A program made the translations under genes and the position numbers. A stretch of 64,000 bases of DNA from Prunella strophiata. Its lineage: Eukaryota; Chordata; Aves; Passeriformes; Prunellidae. Under the pieces are notes generated by a model. It searched no databases, was not told where the DNA came from, and saw nothing but the letters and a program-made list of their open reading frames with translations. The DNA lies in NCBI GenBank assembly GCA_036583965.1, contig JAZBQD010000030.1, positions 83,270,800 to 83,334,799 of the forward strand, written 5' to 3'. This document shows positions 1 through 11,111 of this stretch, in pieces. How positions within the stretch are numbered: position 1 is the stretch's first letter; the number at the start of each line of letters is the position of its first letter.

Positions 1-229
1 AACACTGATGTCTTCTCATTAGTGGGACCTATCTGCTTCCCAATGGAGGGACTCTGGAGAGCTGCTCTGGTGTGAGCTTTTCAACTCTGCAAGATCTCAA
101 TGAAAAATAAATGCAGTCAACAGGTGCACTGCAAAATCCAGCTCCAGTGCTGAGTGCAGCAGCTTGGATGTCTGTGTGTGTGATTACAGAGTTACTGCTT
201 CCAGGCAGAGGGGAGGCCATTAATCATGG
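1..229. other. Unique non-coding sequence, nothing recognised
   Basis: This stretch is moderately AT-rich, has no repeat signature that I recognise and no open frame with a familiar protein. It ends where the first CR1 3' tail begins. Confidence 0.5.
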
Positions 230-360
230 GGTCATAGAATAATTTAGGCTAAAATGAGTTTCTGGAGGTCATCTAATCTAACCCCTGCTCAAATAAGGCA
301 GAAGTTCAAAAGCAGAGCAGGTTGCCCAGTACTTGTAGCTTCTGTGAGAGCTTGGCAGGG
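230..360 (-). mobile_element. CR1 LINE 3'-end fragment (old, truncated)
   Basis: The segment opens with GGTCATAGAAT and continues with a degenerate match to the reverse complement of the avian CR1 3' end: GGAGGTCATCTAATC, then TAACCCCTGCTCAAA, then AGCAGAGCAGGTTGCCCAG. In CR1 the TCATAGAAT word is the complement of the 3' terminal repeat, so the element lies on the minus strand with its 3' end at the low coordinate. Only about 130 bp survive, which is typical of the heavy 5' truncation of CR1 copies. It carries no coding part. The divergence suggests an older CR1 subfamily. The right boundary is approximate because similarity fades after position 350. Confidence 0.8.
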
Positions 361-3300
361 AGTGGCACACAGAGATGAGCAGTGTGACAGCAGGAAAGTG
401 ACACTGAGAATAAGAGCAGATGATGGCCATGAAGCATGGTCCTAAATTTCTGTTTGGCCTAAATTTCTCCACTGTTTGGCAGTCTGTTCCCATCTTCCAA
501 CCCTAGAAGTAAGCTAGCAATAATTTATTTGTATTTTCTGTAAACACAAGCAAACTTTTTTGGCATGTTGCCATGGGAGGTCAGCTTCAGTATTTCAGGA
601 GTAGAACATGCCAGGTTGCTAAGGGATGAATTTAAAAACAACAAATAATTTCAACCCTTATAGTGGATTAACCCATAAACTAATACTGTGGATTGTATTT
701 TGAATGATAGAGCTAATATTTTAGTCAGGTTAAAAAAAAATATATAGATAATATGCACCTGTGTTTTATGGATTACCTAATCAACCTTTTTGACATGAAA
801 ATAGAAGCTGTTTGGAAAAGAGGCTTTGGGTCCTCCATGAGCTTGTGCAGCACCTAGCACATAAGAGCTGCAAAAAAAAAAAAAAAATCCATAAATATAA
901 AGTTATTGATTATATTATTTATTCTGGTGTTTTTGCAGATCTTTAGTCCCATGTACTCTTTCAACTCTGAGTTTTAGGAAAAAATAGCTACTCTAGGATA
1001 TCCCTAAGGAGATGATGGCAAGGTGAGTTGCCAGGGCACAACTGAGTCTTTGGGCATTTCCAGAAGCAGCTTTGATGAGCAAGACCAGCCCTACAGCTGC
1101 TGCCATTCATGTCCCATTTGGTGCAATACCCCCACAGCCATACAAATGGTTCTGGAAAAACTGGCTCCAGGAACACCAGCACAGATGAAGGCAGCTTGTA
1201 CAGCCCACATGGCAGGAGAGTATTACAGCAGGAGTATTTCAACCACCTGTGGCTGGTGGTAGAGAGGTGGTAGAGATGCTGCACCCCCCACCATGCCATG
1301 ACCTCCTGAGCAGCTGTGTCTGGCCTTGTCACCACTCAGGCATCTGTCAAGTGCCATCCCATCTCTCTGCATGAGAGGAGATTTCCCTCTCTATGGACAG
1401 CCCATTTTGGCCATGCTCCACCTCCATTTATAATGGTAGCTGAAGCATATTTAAGATGCCACTTTGCTCAAAGATGGAAATCTGCAATTATGTTTCTTTA
1501 AGAACAATTATTACCACAGATCATGGTGAAAGTGGATAGAAGTCCTTACCATTGTTATGGTTGCACCAAATGCCTCATGTTTATTTCTCCCTTATGGCAG
1601 CAGAAATGGCAAAAAGTAGATGTCTGGACATTTTAATGTACCTGGCATAGATGGACAATATATTTGCACTTGCATCTAGCTAATATGCACTTGCTAGACT
1701 GCACACTTTATAATCTGCAACAGAAGTTGGCAGCCTCTCCACCTCTCATCTAAGATTTAATGGAAGGTACTGCAGTCTCCTATTAATAGCATCATTTCTC
1801 CTAGCTACAGCGCATGGGCTACTGAGCATAACATGAGGAATTGCCTCAGTACAGCAGCTCAAAAACATGCCATTGTCATAAACAGAAAATCAGGGACGAC
1901 AGCATAAATGAGCTGAAAACACCTTCTGACTAATTGCACGTTTCCATTTGCTTATCTACTTGTTAGTTTGCAAATTTAATTATTTTCCAAAGAGTTTCTA
2001 ATCATTACTGCAAATTAGTGAGCTACTGTTGCATTACACATTGTTAGACTGACCTGACTAGAAGAAGCAGAATTAAATAGCAGAAAATGGTAGAAATTAA
2101 AATGGAAAAAGAAATTAAGTTCTCATAACAAGCGTAAGATTACTGCACATTTTCTTATCATTCAGAAATAACAAACTGCAGGAAAACCCTACATGTTAAG
2201 ATCTCTCCTGAAGGAACAGATGCCCTTATTAGTCACTCTCCCTTGCCTTTTCCCCCCACCAAAAAAAGCAGGGAATAATATATATACTATGGTGAATGTC
2301 AATGCTGACATAATTTATGGCACTTCTTAGGTTAGGAACCACTTGATCACATCTTTCTTGTTTATCCAGCCGTGTGGCCATTTGTCAGGGACATCATGCC
2401 ATGTTTTTAAGGAAACATTGGTCAAATCTGAGCCTTGTCAAGAGCAAGTGGTCCTTGGTAACACATCAGCCAGGCTGTAAGAAGTGTTTGGCAACAGAAA
2501 CAATGTCACATCAGGAGGGCTGGCTCTGGGACACAAATTAAGTCCAAAGGCCTCTCAGGCCAGCCAGGAGACACACAGCTCTGCTATGTTCAGGTGGAGG
2601 TGTGGAGGGCAGGAACTGCCAGCCTGAGGTGCTGGGGCTCACCACAGTGCCCATGACACCCCACAGTCACAGTGCACTGCTTTGGGTGGGTCAGGTGCCA
2701 ATTTGGGATCACCTCTGGCCAAAGGTGAAACAGGTGGCCACCCAAAATCACCAATGTAAACCATGCTGCTGCACATACTTCACGCTGTCACAACACACAG
2801 TCCCCTGTGGCAGACACTTCTTCCAAAGAATTTTATAACACAACAAAAACAAGTACATTTTCCTCTCCTTTCGCATTTCAAATTGAATTTTCAGGTCAAA
2901 GAAAGGAGAAAGAGCTCTCACATCGAATTCAGCAGATGATTGGTAAAATTAATTTTTGAAGTTACAAAAGTAAAATTTCTTAAAAACTGAAGCATGCACT
3001 GTGTGTCCTTTCACTCATTTTTGATCTCATCTCTTGGACTGGATCAATAGCAAAAGCTACTGCAGAAAGACTATCCAGAACGGGAAATCTTTAATAAAAT
3101 ACTGGCTCCTATAATGAGTGCTAACAGGGCTAGGGTGGAGATCATTGACTTTAGCAGCCAGTGAACACAGTGGAGAGAAAATGCTGATGTAGAGGAGAGA
3201 CAGCCATGCACAGGGGTGAGCTGAGCTGAACACACCTGAAGTGTGTTCAGTCCACAGTCAATCCCCAACATATTTAAAATGCATTCCCACTGTGTCCTCC

Positions 3301-4477
3301 CTTGGCTGTATCCTGACTTGGTCATGAGAAAGGTTCATGAAAAAGAATGTGGTCTTTGAACCAGAAATTGTTCTCTGACCTCACCAGGATTTTATCAGGG
3401 AAGAGGTTGGGAGAACCTGATTTACACTGCTGCATGTTCTTCCTGCTGAGCAAGGAAGGAGCCCCATCAAGGCAAACTGCTGATTTCTACCATCAGGTTT
3501 GTGTTCATGAGGCTCCATTCACTGCTGGCCTAAGGCTGATGGAGCTGAGGGGGATCCCCTTGGCAGAAAATGCTTTGATGTCTAAATACAGGTAAGACTT
3601 TCCTAGAAGCAAATCACCATTTCTCCCTTTGGTAGAAAATTAGGATAAACTGAATTTAATTTCATATGTGAGAAAGCAATTAAGCTTCAAAGTTTACAGG
3701 TGATTGGGTTCTCTGAGGCTACAGACCTGCTGCACTGGAAATATTTTTTGGTGGCTTCAGTTAAACTTAATCAGATTCTTCTACAAATTCAGAGATTATC
3801 TTGGATTCCCTTTTGCAGGGATGCAGCATGACAGCCTGGCTTCATGTGCACTCTGCTTCCCAGCACCAGGGCCCTCTCCAGCTGTGGGAATCTGACTTTT
3901 CATTCCCTTTCCTGCACATAACTCTTTAATTTTTCTTCTGCTTATTACACCAGATTAAAGAAATAGGTTAATGCTGCAGGATTTCCTGATACAGCCATCC
4001 AGGCAGCACCAAGCCTGGAGTGCAAAATACTATCTGAAAATTTCTCTTGATTTTATGCTATTGTTAGGGGTCCTTTGGTGACTAAATTTAAGTACAATAC
4101 AACTGACTGAGAAAGGAGCACAGTCTCAGTGGATTAGATAGTAAATAGAGAGCCATAGGTACAAATTAGATGTCCTGACAAACCTATATCTTTGTGCAGA
4201 CCATACAAAAGAGCCATGGAAGTTGATGACCTAGTTGCTCACATCTAATATGTTAATGCTAACATTGTCCTAATCTCATGCTGAGATCCCATACTACTCC
4301 TGACAGATTTTTATTTAATTTTATTTTCAAGGCATCCTTTGATGGACAATATGTTTCCCTAAAAAAGCATCCTATTTAGCCTGACTGTTACAACACTTGG
4401 GAAAAAAAGAATCAGTCTCTTCTGATGGTGTTTAGCCCTCTCTCATTTTCTTTCCTGTAGCCAGTTGTGCTTTTTCA
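361..4477. other. Non-coding sequence; no gene recognised
   Basis: About 4 kb with no conserved exon or repeat family that I recognise. It includes a 16-nt A run (872-887), a strong donor-like AAG|GTGAGT at 1021-1028, an AT-rich block with several TAATTA-type words (about 1790-2180), and a possible exon at 3497-3591 that is listed separately. Open frames at 988-1335 (minus) and 3347-3595 (plus) do not resemble known proteins. Confidence 0.5.
3497..3591 (+). other. Candidate exon by splice-site match (unproven)
   Basis: A 95-nt segment lies between an acceptor-like TTTCTACCATCAG (ending 3496) and a strong donor-like ATACAG|GTAAGA (GT at 3592). One frame is open across it and also well upstream, reading through codons for VCVHEAPFTAGLRLMEL and on to SKY before the donor. 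I do not recognise the peptide. An alternative acceptor at 3387 (CTGACCTCACCAG) would give a 204-nt exon. Such donor and acceptor pairs occur by chance in a window of this size, so this is only a pointer for transcript evidence. Confidence 0.15.
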
Positions 4478-4642
4478 CAGAACCATAGAATGGTTTGGCT
4501 TGGAAGAGACCTTAAAGATCATCTTATTCTTCCAACCCCACCCTGCCAAGTGTAGGGACACCTTCCTCTAGACAATTTTGCTAGAGGACCCAGTCAGCCT
4601 GCTCTTGAACACCTCCAGGGATGGGATCCACAACTTCCCTGG
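4478..4642 (-). mobile_element. CR1 LINE 3'-end fragment
   Basis: The start, CACAGAACCATAGAATGG, followed by TTGGAAGAGACCTTAAAGATC, is the reverse complement of the CR1 3' terminus. The match goes on through AACCCCACCCTGCCAAG, GGGACACCTTCCTCTAGA, CTCTTGAACACCTCCAGGGA and ATCCACAACTTCCCTGG. The element is therefore on the minus strand with its 3' end at 4478, and is truncated after about 165 bp. It has no coding content. It appears younger than the copy at 230, because more consensus words are intact. Confidence 0.9.
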
Positions 4643-7600
4643 TCTTCTGTTTCAGCAGTGAGTTGTGATTTTGCCTATGGAGGTGCAGAACTTTTCAATT
4701 TCCTTACCAAGCAGCACCCCATGAATTTCACACCGGTTTGTTGCATTGCTCAGGTGCATCACAAGTGTTCTGAGGTACAGACCCAACTTCCAGAATGTTC
4801 ACTACCTCCCCTTCCCTACCCCCTGCCATCCTGCAGAGGGGTGGTGTTTGCCACCTTCAATCTTGCCCTCACACCTTTAGAACAAGATGGAAAAATCTCA
4901 ATTAGATCAGCTCCAGGGCAAACCCTGTTCCAGGTGTTTGCTCCTAAAGATCTAAATCCCAGACAGCCACACCAGATGCTCTCAGCAAAGCAGATGTTTT
5001 CAGAGTGGGCTTCATCTGTTCTGCTCTTGGCACCTTTCTCCAGACCTGTGACTCCTTCCAGGGGTGTGTGCTGCTCTCCCTTTGGATTTTGGAGGAGGCC
5101 AAAGGAAGGGCTGAAAGCTCTGCTTGTGATGGTGTGACTGTGGCATACTATTTTCTATCTTTGGAAGCCTTAACTACAGATCCCTCAGCACCACCACATC
5201 ACCTGACATAAACCCACAAGTTTTTGTGTCCTCAGTCTGTGCCTGTCCACAGAGCCACCTCTGAGGGCTTTTGGGGAGGAGGACCCCAGGAGCACATGGC
5301 ACAGCAGGTCATGCAGCCTCCAATTTATGGCCACAGCCACAGGCTACAGGCCAGGCTGATGGCCCATGCCATGGGCTCTGCCCTTGAGCACAAGAGACTC
5401 AAGTGACCATCCCAACACAGTCCAGTCAGGTGGTTTGCCACCATCTCCCTTCCCTGTGGCCTGTAAACCTGCCACAGGGAAGAATCCCTAAGGGCTGTAC
5501 CTTGGAGCTCCAGTCAGTGTGAATCTACTATCTCCTCCATAGAAATTTGCTTGATAAATTTGAATGTAATTTACCCTTGCTTTTATTTTTTTTTCTCCTT
5601 TCATGCCTTTCAAATTATGTGCCTCAGCACTGGCTCATAGCATGTCAGCACTGCTATTAGGTACCTGCCTAATGAATTTCATAAAGCCTAAGCAGGCTTG
5701 CAAGAGACCTCTTTTTTGTTTACAGAGATGAAGAGGCTGATCAGCTTTTCTGGAGAAATAAGATTTTTGAAAAAAGGGCTCTGTCAAGCCCCTCAATAAC
5801 TTATTTGCTTTTTAAACAAAAATAAGCCTTTAAGTAAACTTGTAAGTTGCTACAGTGTGCTGCTTTCAGAGTTGTTTCTTTTCTCAATGTTATTATTAAA
5901 GCAAGGAAAGCTGGTGGGTTTTTACCTCAGCAACAGAGGCTACTTTTCCTAAAAATGTAGACATATTCTTCCAAAAAACCCCAATTTCCAAAATAAAAAT
6001 TGTGCACCAATAAAAAAAAAAATCACATTTTTGTATTTAAATAATTAATCATAATGTGGGGAGAACCAAGATATTAATTATTTATTTAATCCATCTTTCT
6101 GATAAGTATGATGCACACCTTTCTGAGCTGCTACAGCTGTCTTTTCCCCTGGTAATCTTGGGTTAATGCAAGCCTCTCCACCTAAAACCAGAAATTAATA
6201 GAACACTTCTTTCTATTAGACATGTAGAAAATGCATTTCCAAACCAAACCACCACATGAATCACAGCTTTTAGAGCTGGAGAGTGTGTGATCTTAACTCT
6301 TGTCACCTTTGCTTATTCAGTTTACATAAATTCAATTCAACACATCAGCTAATATTGGTCACTGTGCTGCTCCTCCCTGAAAGGATTTTCTTTCAGCAGA
6401 AGCACCACACACAGCAGAAGAAGATGAAGGAGCATAAATTAACACAGGTTTCCAAAAAAGGCAGGATTTGCAGTGCTGTGCTGCATATATACCTCTGGAG
6501 CTCATTTCTTATTTAGGCAGTTCCTCCTATTGGAAACAGGAATTTTCCCCAGCCTCACCTCAACAGATGAGTGAGATGTAGCAAGCTGGATTTGTCCACC
6601 TAGAATCTAAGCAGTAAAAGCAGGAGGATGCATAACACAAGGAGCTGGGATGAATATTTCCTCATTCACTCCTTTCTGCCATCAGACAAAAACCAGAGGT
6701 TCACCTACATTGTTGGGGGAGATCTGACACTTGAATCAGGCTTTCCTGTCTGAGGAAGGTACCCTGATAACAGTGCTGCACTTGCTCCCAAAAGATGTAA
6801 GATCCAGTTTCCGCCAACCAGACTAGCAACTCTCTGTGGGTTTGCTACTGATTTCCATGGAAGCAGGATTATTCTCCACCTAAAGCATCTCTGCTCTGAG
6901 ATTATCAGGGAAATAATACTAATGAAGATTTCAATACAGGAACCATTTCTTTATTTTAATTGTTTTATTAAAGTACTGAATTTATAGACAACATACAGAC
7001 ACAAAGCTAAGATAAGGACCCAACAGGAGGACAAATGACCTCTGGTAATTAACTGCCTCTCTTTTGCCTTTATCTGCCTCTTCATTTGAGGATCACCCTG
7101 TCAGGCAGAGATGGGAAGAAGAGGCAAGGCTTTGATTTGCTAAATTAAAAGAGGATAACAAAAAAAAAAGCATAGTCATTGCTAGTTTGCTACCTTGTAA
7201 GCATTCAAAGGTCTCTAGAGATCCCTGTGTCACCATGAAGGAGTTTAGCCTGAGTTAATCCATCTAAAGGAACTGGTGAACACTCTCCTTATCTCTAACA
7301 TTTATAGACTTTTGAGAGGGAACAACACAGGGGAGAGATTTAAAATCTCAGATGAGCAAAACCTTGCAAGCGTACCCTTAACCTTGAGCACCCTCTTCTC
7401 TTTAGGAAAGTGGCTGAACATTTCCTTTTAATCTCATTGACATTTTATAAATCCTATTGTCTTTCATGGAGCCCACAGGTTTTACCTGAGAGCTTTTCTG
7501 AAGAATATTTGCCCTTCCACAGCACCGCTGATTGTTGAACTTGAGCTAGCTCCACCACCTCCTGCTGCCATTCCCCTTTCAGTATTTCTATTTATAGCTT

Positions 7601-10387
7601 CTTAGGTGAGAGGCCACTATTAAATCATCTCTTAATTGCTTTCTTTCAGATTATTTTATTTTTTAAATCTCAGATGCACTCCCAGTACTATTTCTAATAC
7701 ATACAGCAAACCATCTTTTCCACCTCTGATTTATTTTATATGATGTCATTAATGTATCTCTAGGAGGTGCCTCCCCAGCTGCATTATTCCTGCTCCATGA
7801 GTAGAGCAGCTCACAGCTGATGTCATGTAGCTGAAGGAAACCTAGACTCCCACCTGTGAGCAGGGAGTAACTGAGGCTCCTGAGCACCCAAAGCACTTCA
7901 CAAAGATAAGTCTAAGAAAAGTCCAGCAAGGAATCTGTGGGCACATTTCTTGCCAAGCAGAAAGGCACAGAGCTGAGTTCTGGCAGATGATCTGCTTGTC
8001 CTTTTGTCTCCTGCCCATCTTGCCATGATGAGGAGCCAGAGTTCCCTGGCTGGGTGACCCACCTGGGCACTTGCCTGCTGGGGCCTCCCTGGTTTCCATC
8101 TCTCTGTCAGCCTACATGGCAGAGCTATTGTAGCTAAGCCTTATTTTCCATCTTTTCCTTTCTTTTTCACACAAAAGCAGTTACATCATCAGTTTTCATG
8201 TCCAAAACCAAGACAGAGCGAAAGCAAATCCCCAGATTTTGGAGCTCTAAAACTGTCCTTGAAAACATGTTTTCCCCAGCTTCACAAGTAGCAATGAGTT
8301 ACACTTTCATATCTGTATCCTAAGCCAACACTACTGAAACATTCATCAAAAGGACAGCAGGGCAGGGCTTTGCAGCCCACCAGGACATCCCCCTTGGCTG
8401 TGTACTCAGATTACAGATGTCTGCTACAGCACACAGAGTCCATTGGAGTATCACTCAGTTTAAAGAGAATGATGACGGGGGAGAATCCGACAAGAGGAGA
8501 AGAAGAGGACAGCACATTAATGAACTCTCCTAAATCAGCATGTGTAAGCATCCAGCCTCTTCAAAAAGACAGCAACCAGCGCACAGAAAAATAACTCATT
8601 GCAAAAGAGATATTTTCTTTTCAGCTGTGGTTTTTGCTCTGCCTGCATGGGCATTGTATGCAGTGTACTTGGAGATAACATCTGACACAATTTTTCTTTT
8701 CTGTTAAAGAAAGTGTATTTTAATCAATGGAGTAGATTTATTCCTTTCCTTGCTTAAATAGGAAATTGTCTTTTAATCAAGATTTCCCTGTCAGCTCAGA
8801 AGTAAGTAATGAACCTTTTTTTGGTGTGTTTTTCCTTGTAATAGTTGTCAGTGAGCCCTCAATTTCACTATCTGGAATACATTTTCCTGTATTACTTCTC
8901 CTTTTTTTTAATTGCATTTGTTCTATTTTGCAGCAGTGAGCTGATTTGAGTTTTACTCTTAAACAACAACAAAACCTAGCCCATTCCCAAATATGTATGA
9001 GTGTAGTAAATGTAGGAACAGTTTTCCATCCTTCACTTAGAGCAGAAAAAAATTATGCTGCAACAGGAATTTCAGTAATTAAATGGTACAAGTGATTTTC
9101 ACAAATATGCTCCTGCTGTGAGACCTTTTGCTGCAGATTAACTTTTACATCCACTTCAGCAAAAAAAATATAACAACTAACAAGCAGCTCAATAACCTCT
9201 CTCCCCATTCCACTAAGCTTTTCCTGCAATCAAACTCTTTATTTTTCTGCATCCAGTCATTGTGGGAAAAGGGACCAGTTGGAAAGAAGTAAGATAAAAG
9301 ATGGTAGAGCATTGGTTCTAATTTTCTGTTTGTGCTCTTGAGAAAGGTTTTGGCACGTCCCCACAGTTTCTGATGTAGATTACTGATTTGTAATGGGACT
9401 TTGCAGTAAGATACTCATTTTCCATGTGGTTAAAATTGCTTCCTGATATTTCTCAAAAGAGCACAATGGGGATTAGAAATTGCTGCAGCATCTCATTTGT
9501 GCAGATCTGCTGGTGAAGTGTAATTGTTCTGAAGTCATGCACAGCTCTGCCCAAGAGCCAGATTCTGCATGTTGCAGGAAAGAGACATCCATATGTCTGA
9601 TCCCTGTGTGCATTGGAGCCTCCCCTTCCCTCTGCCTATGGCACAGTCCTGGCTGCAGGACACTGGGTTCAGTGAATCAGAGGACAACCAACATCTCTCA
9701 TGGGCCATGTGCTCAAGGGAATGCATATCTGCCCCCACAGCACACACAGGGCCCACAGCAGAGATGAAATTCAGCTTTATCATGGACATTCTCATAGTCT
9801 CTGCTTGTCTTAAGGCCTGATCTGCCAGAGGGAGGTGGAGGCTCTTGGGTGCTGTTTTGGCAGGATGTCCTCTTCTAGGTTTTGGAGCTGCAGATTAAAG
9901 CTCAAAAATGTGAAGCAAGTTACCCCCAAAGTCCAGAAAGCATCTTGCTCATGAGAAAAAAACAGACCAAAAATCATTTTCAAAGACTTATTGAGCCACT
10001 CCCATTATTTTGGAAGGGGCAGATCATGATTTTGGAATGCTTCAAGAGAAAAACAGTGAATTCCTGTTCAGGGAAGAAATGGTCTCTTGACCCTGCACTA
10101 GCACAGCCTGGACTACTCCCTGTGCTTCCAGTGGAGCCAGGATTTCACCCACCTCCCCCAGTGTTTCCCTGGGGCATCTTCTCTGTATATTAACTAAGAG
10201 GACATGAGTTCAAATTTAGGGAAAAGAAATCTTTGGTGTAGCTTTTAGTGGCATAGGAACTGACTAGTGACATGCTTGAAAAAAAATAGAAAATCAATTG
10301 AAAGATTCAGATAACTCTTCAATGCTCAAACTGGATATTTATGTAAAATGTTGTTTCAATGCTTTTGATTTAGATTGTTGTAAGATG
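4643..10387. other. Non-coding sequence; no gene recognised
   Basis: About 5.7 kb of unique sequence. The largest open frame (4658-5137, plus, 159 codons) begins just after the CR1 fragment and has no recognisable domain. A perfect 12-bp hairpin sits at 5449-5482. An AT-rich block near 6000-6100 contains TAATTAATC and ATTAATTATTTATTT words. No RNA gene, terminal repeat or further CR1 fragment was seen. Confidence 0.5.
5449..5482. repeat. Perfect 12-bp inverted repeat (hairpin)
   Basis: The left arm at 5449-5460 (CTTCCCTGTGGC) and right arm at 5471-5482 (GCCACAGGGAAG) are exact reverse complements separated by a 10-nt loop (CTGTAAACCT). If transcribed, either strand could fold into a 12-bp stem with no mismatches and high GC content. 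There is no flanking terminator T tract, and the stem is shorter than a typical microRNA precursor stem. Its function is unknown. Confidence 0.85.
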
Positions 10388-10475
10388 TTTTTTTCATCTT
10401 CCTTCTCCTTCTCATTCCCTTTTTCTTTCTCTTTTCCTTTATTTACTCTCCTTTTTAATTCCTTTCCTTTGTTTC
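10388..10475 (+). repeat. Polypyrimidine (CT-rich) tract
   Basis: About 85 nt are nearly all C and T on the plus strand, with TTCC, TTCT and CTTTTC units and only rare A. The tract ends at TTTCACCTTAG, giving it the look of a very long 3' splice acceptor, although simple-sequence drift explains it equally well. On the complementary strand it is a polypurine run that could in principle favour triplex structure. Confidence 0.75.
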
Positions 10476-10919
10476 ACCTTAGCATGGTTTTACTTTTGTT
10501 GCTTGAACGATAAGACTGTAAAAGCAGAAGAAACAATACATGTTCTGACTTTTCATCAAACAATGGCTTTTAGATCAAAAGGAAAGCACTCTTTTCCTGT
10601 TCAGAAACAAACCACAGATGTCCTGAACTATGTCAATAGGAGAAGACACACACCTGACTCTGAGGCAGCCTAGGCAACATGAATGTCAGATACCAAAAGA
10701 TCTTCTCCTCTCCCATCAGCACAGCTGCTATTCCTGCATTTCTGGCAGTATCAGGCTCAAGATGAGCAGAGGCAGTGGTTGGTCCCACCAGCTACAGAAA
10801 GTCATGCCACAGAATGCCACAGATGCTAAATGCCTCAGGACAAATTCACTGAGGACTACTTGGAGCAAAAATGACACTTCTGGCTCAAAGACATCCTAAT
10901 TCTTGGATCATTGGAAACC
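10476..10919. other. Non-coding sequence, nothing recognised
   Basis: Unique sequence between the CT tract and an ancient repeat tail. An open frame at 10630-10899 has no familiar protein content. Confidence 0.45.
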
Positions 10920-11020
10920 AGCAGAGTACTGAGGATACATTTGCCTTGCTCTTATTTTCCTAGGCATCTGCTGTGGACCACAAGAAAAGGCAGAATATTG
11001 AGCTAGATGGGCCACTCTTG
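10920..11020 (+). mobile_element. Ancient CR1-type or related retroposon 3' tail
   Basis: The words AGGCATCTGCTGTGGACCAC, then AATATTGAGCTAGATGGGCC, match the conserved 3' region of old amniote CR1-type LINEs and their SINE partners. Those typically read roughly 'gcatctgctgttggccactg...acaggatactgggctagatggacca'. The order and spacing of these two blocks agree with the family. The insertion is therefore likely much older than the other CR1 tails in the window. The 3' limit is obscured by the T-rich tract that follows directly. The match is from memory of the consensus. Confidence 0.6.
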
Positions 11021-11023
11021 TGG

Positions 11024-11111
11024 GTTTTTTTTAATGTGTGGGTTTTTTTGGTTTGTTTGTTTTTTGTTTTTTGTTTTTTTGGTTTTGTTTTGTTTTGTTT
11101 TTTTTTTTTTT
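11024..11111 (+). repeat. T-rich low-complexity tract, (GTTTT)n-like
   Basis: This tract is built from runs of T broken by single or double G: GGTTTTTTTGG, repeated GTTTT units, then an uninterrupted T run to 11111. It is followed by TAAGTAG. It abuts the ancient CR1-type tail and may have grown from that element's end or arisen as a microsatellite. Confidence 0.85.

Noticed and set aside
4658..5137. 159-codon plus-strand open frame
   Set aside because: No recognisable domain, a chance-like residue mix, and it begins right after a CR1 fragment. No splice or promoter context.
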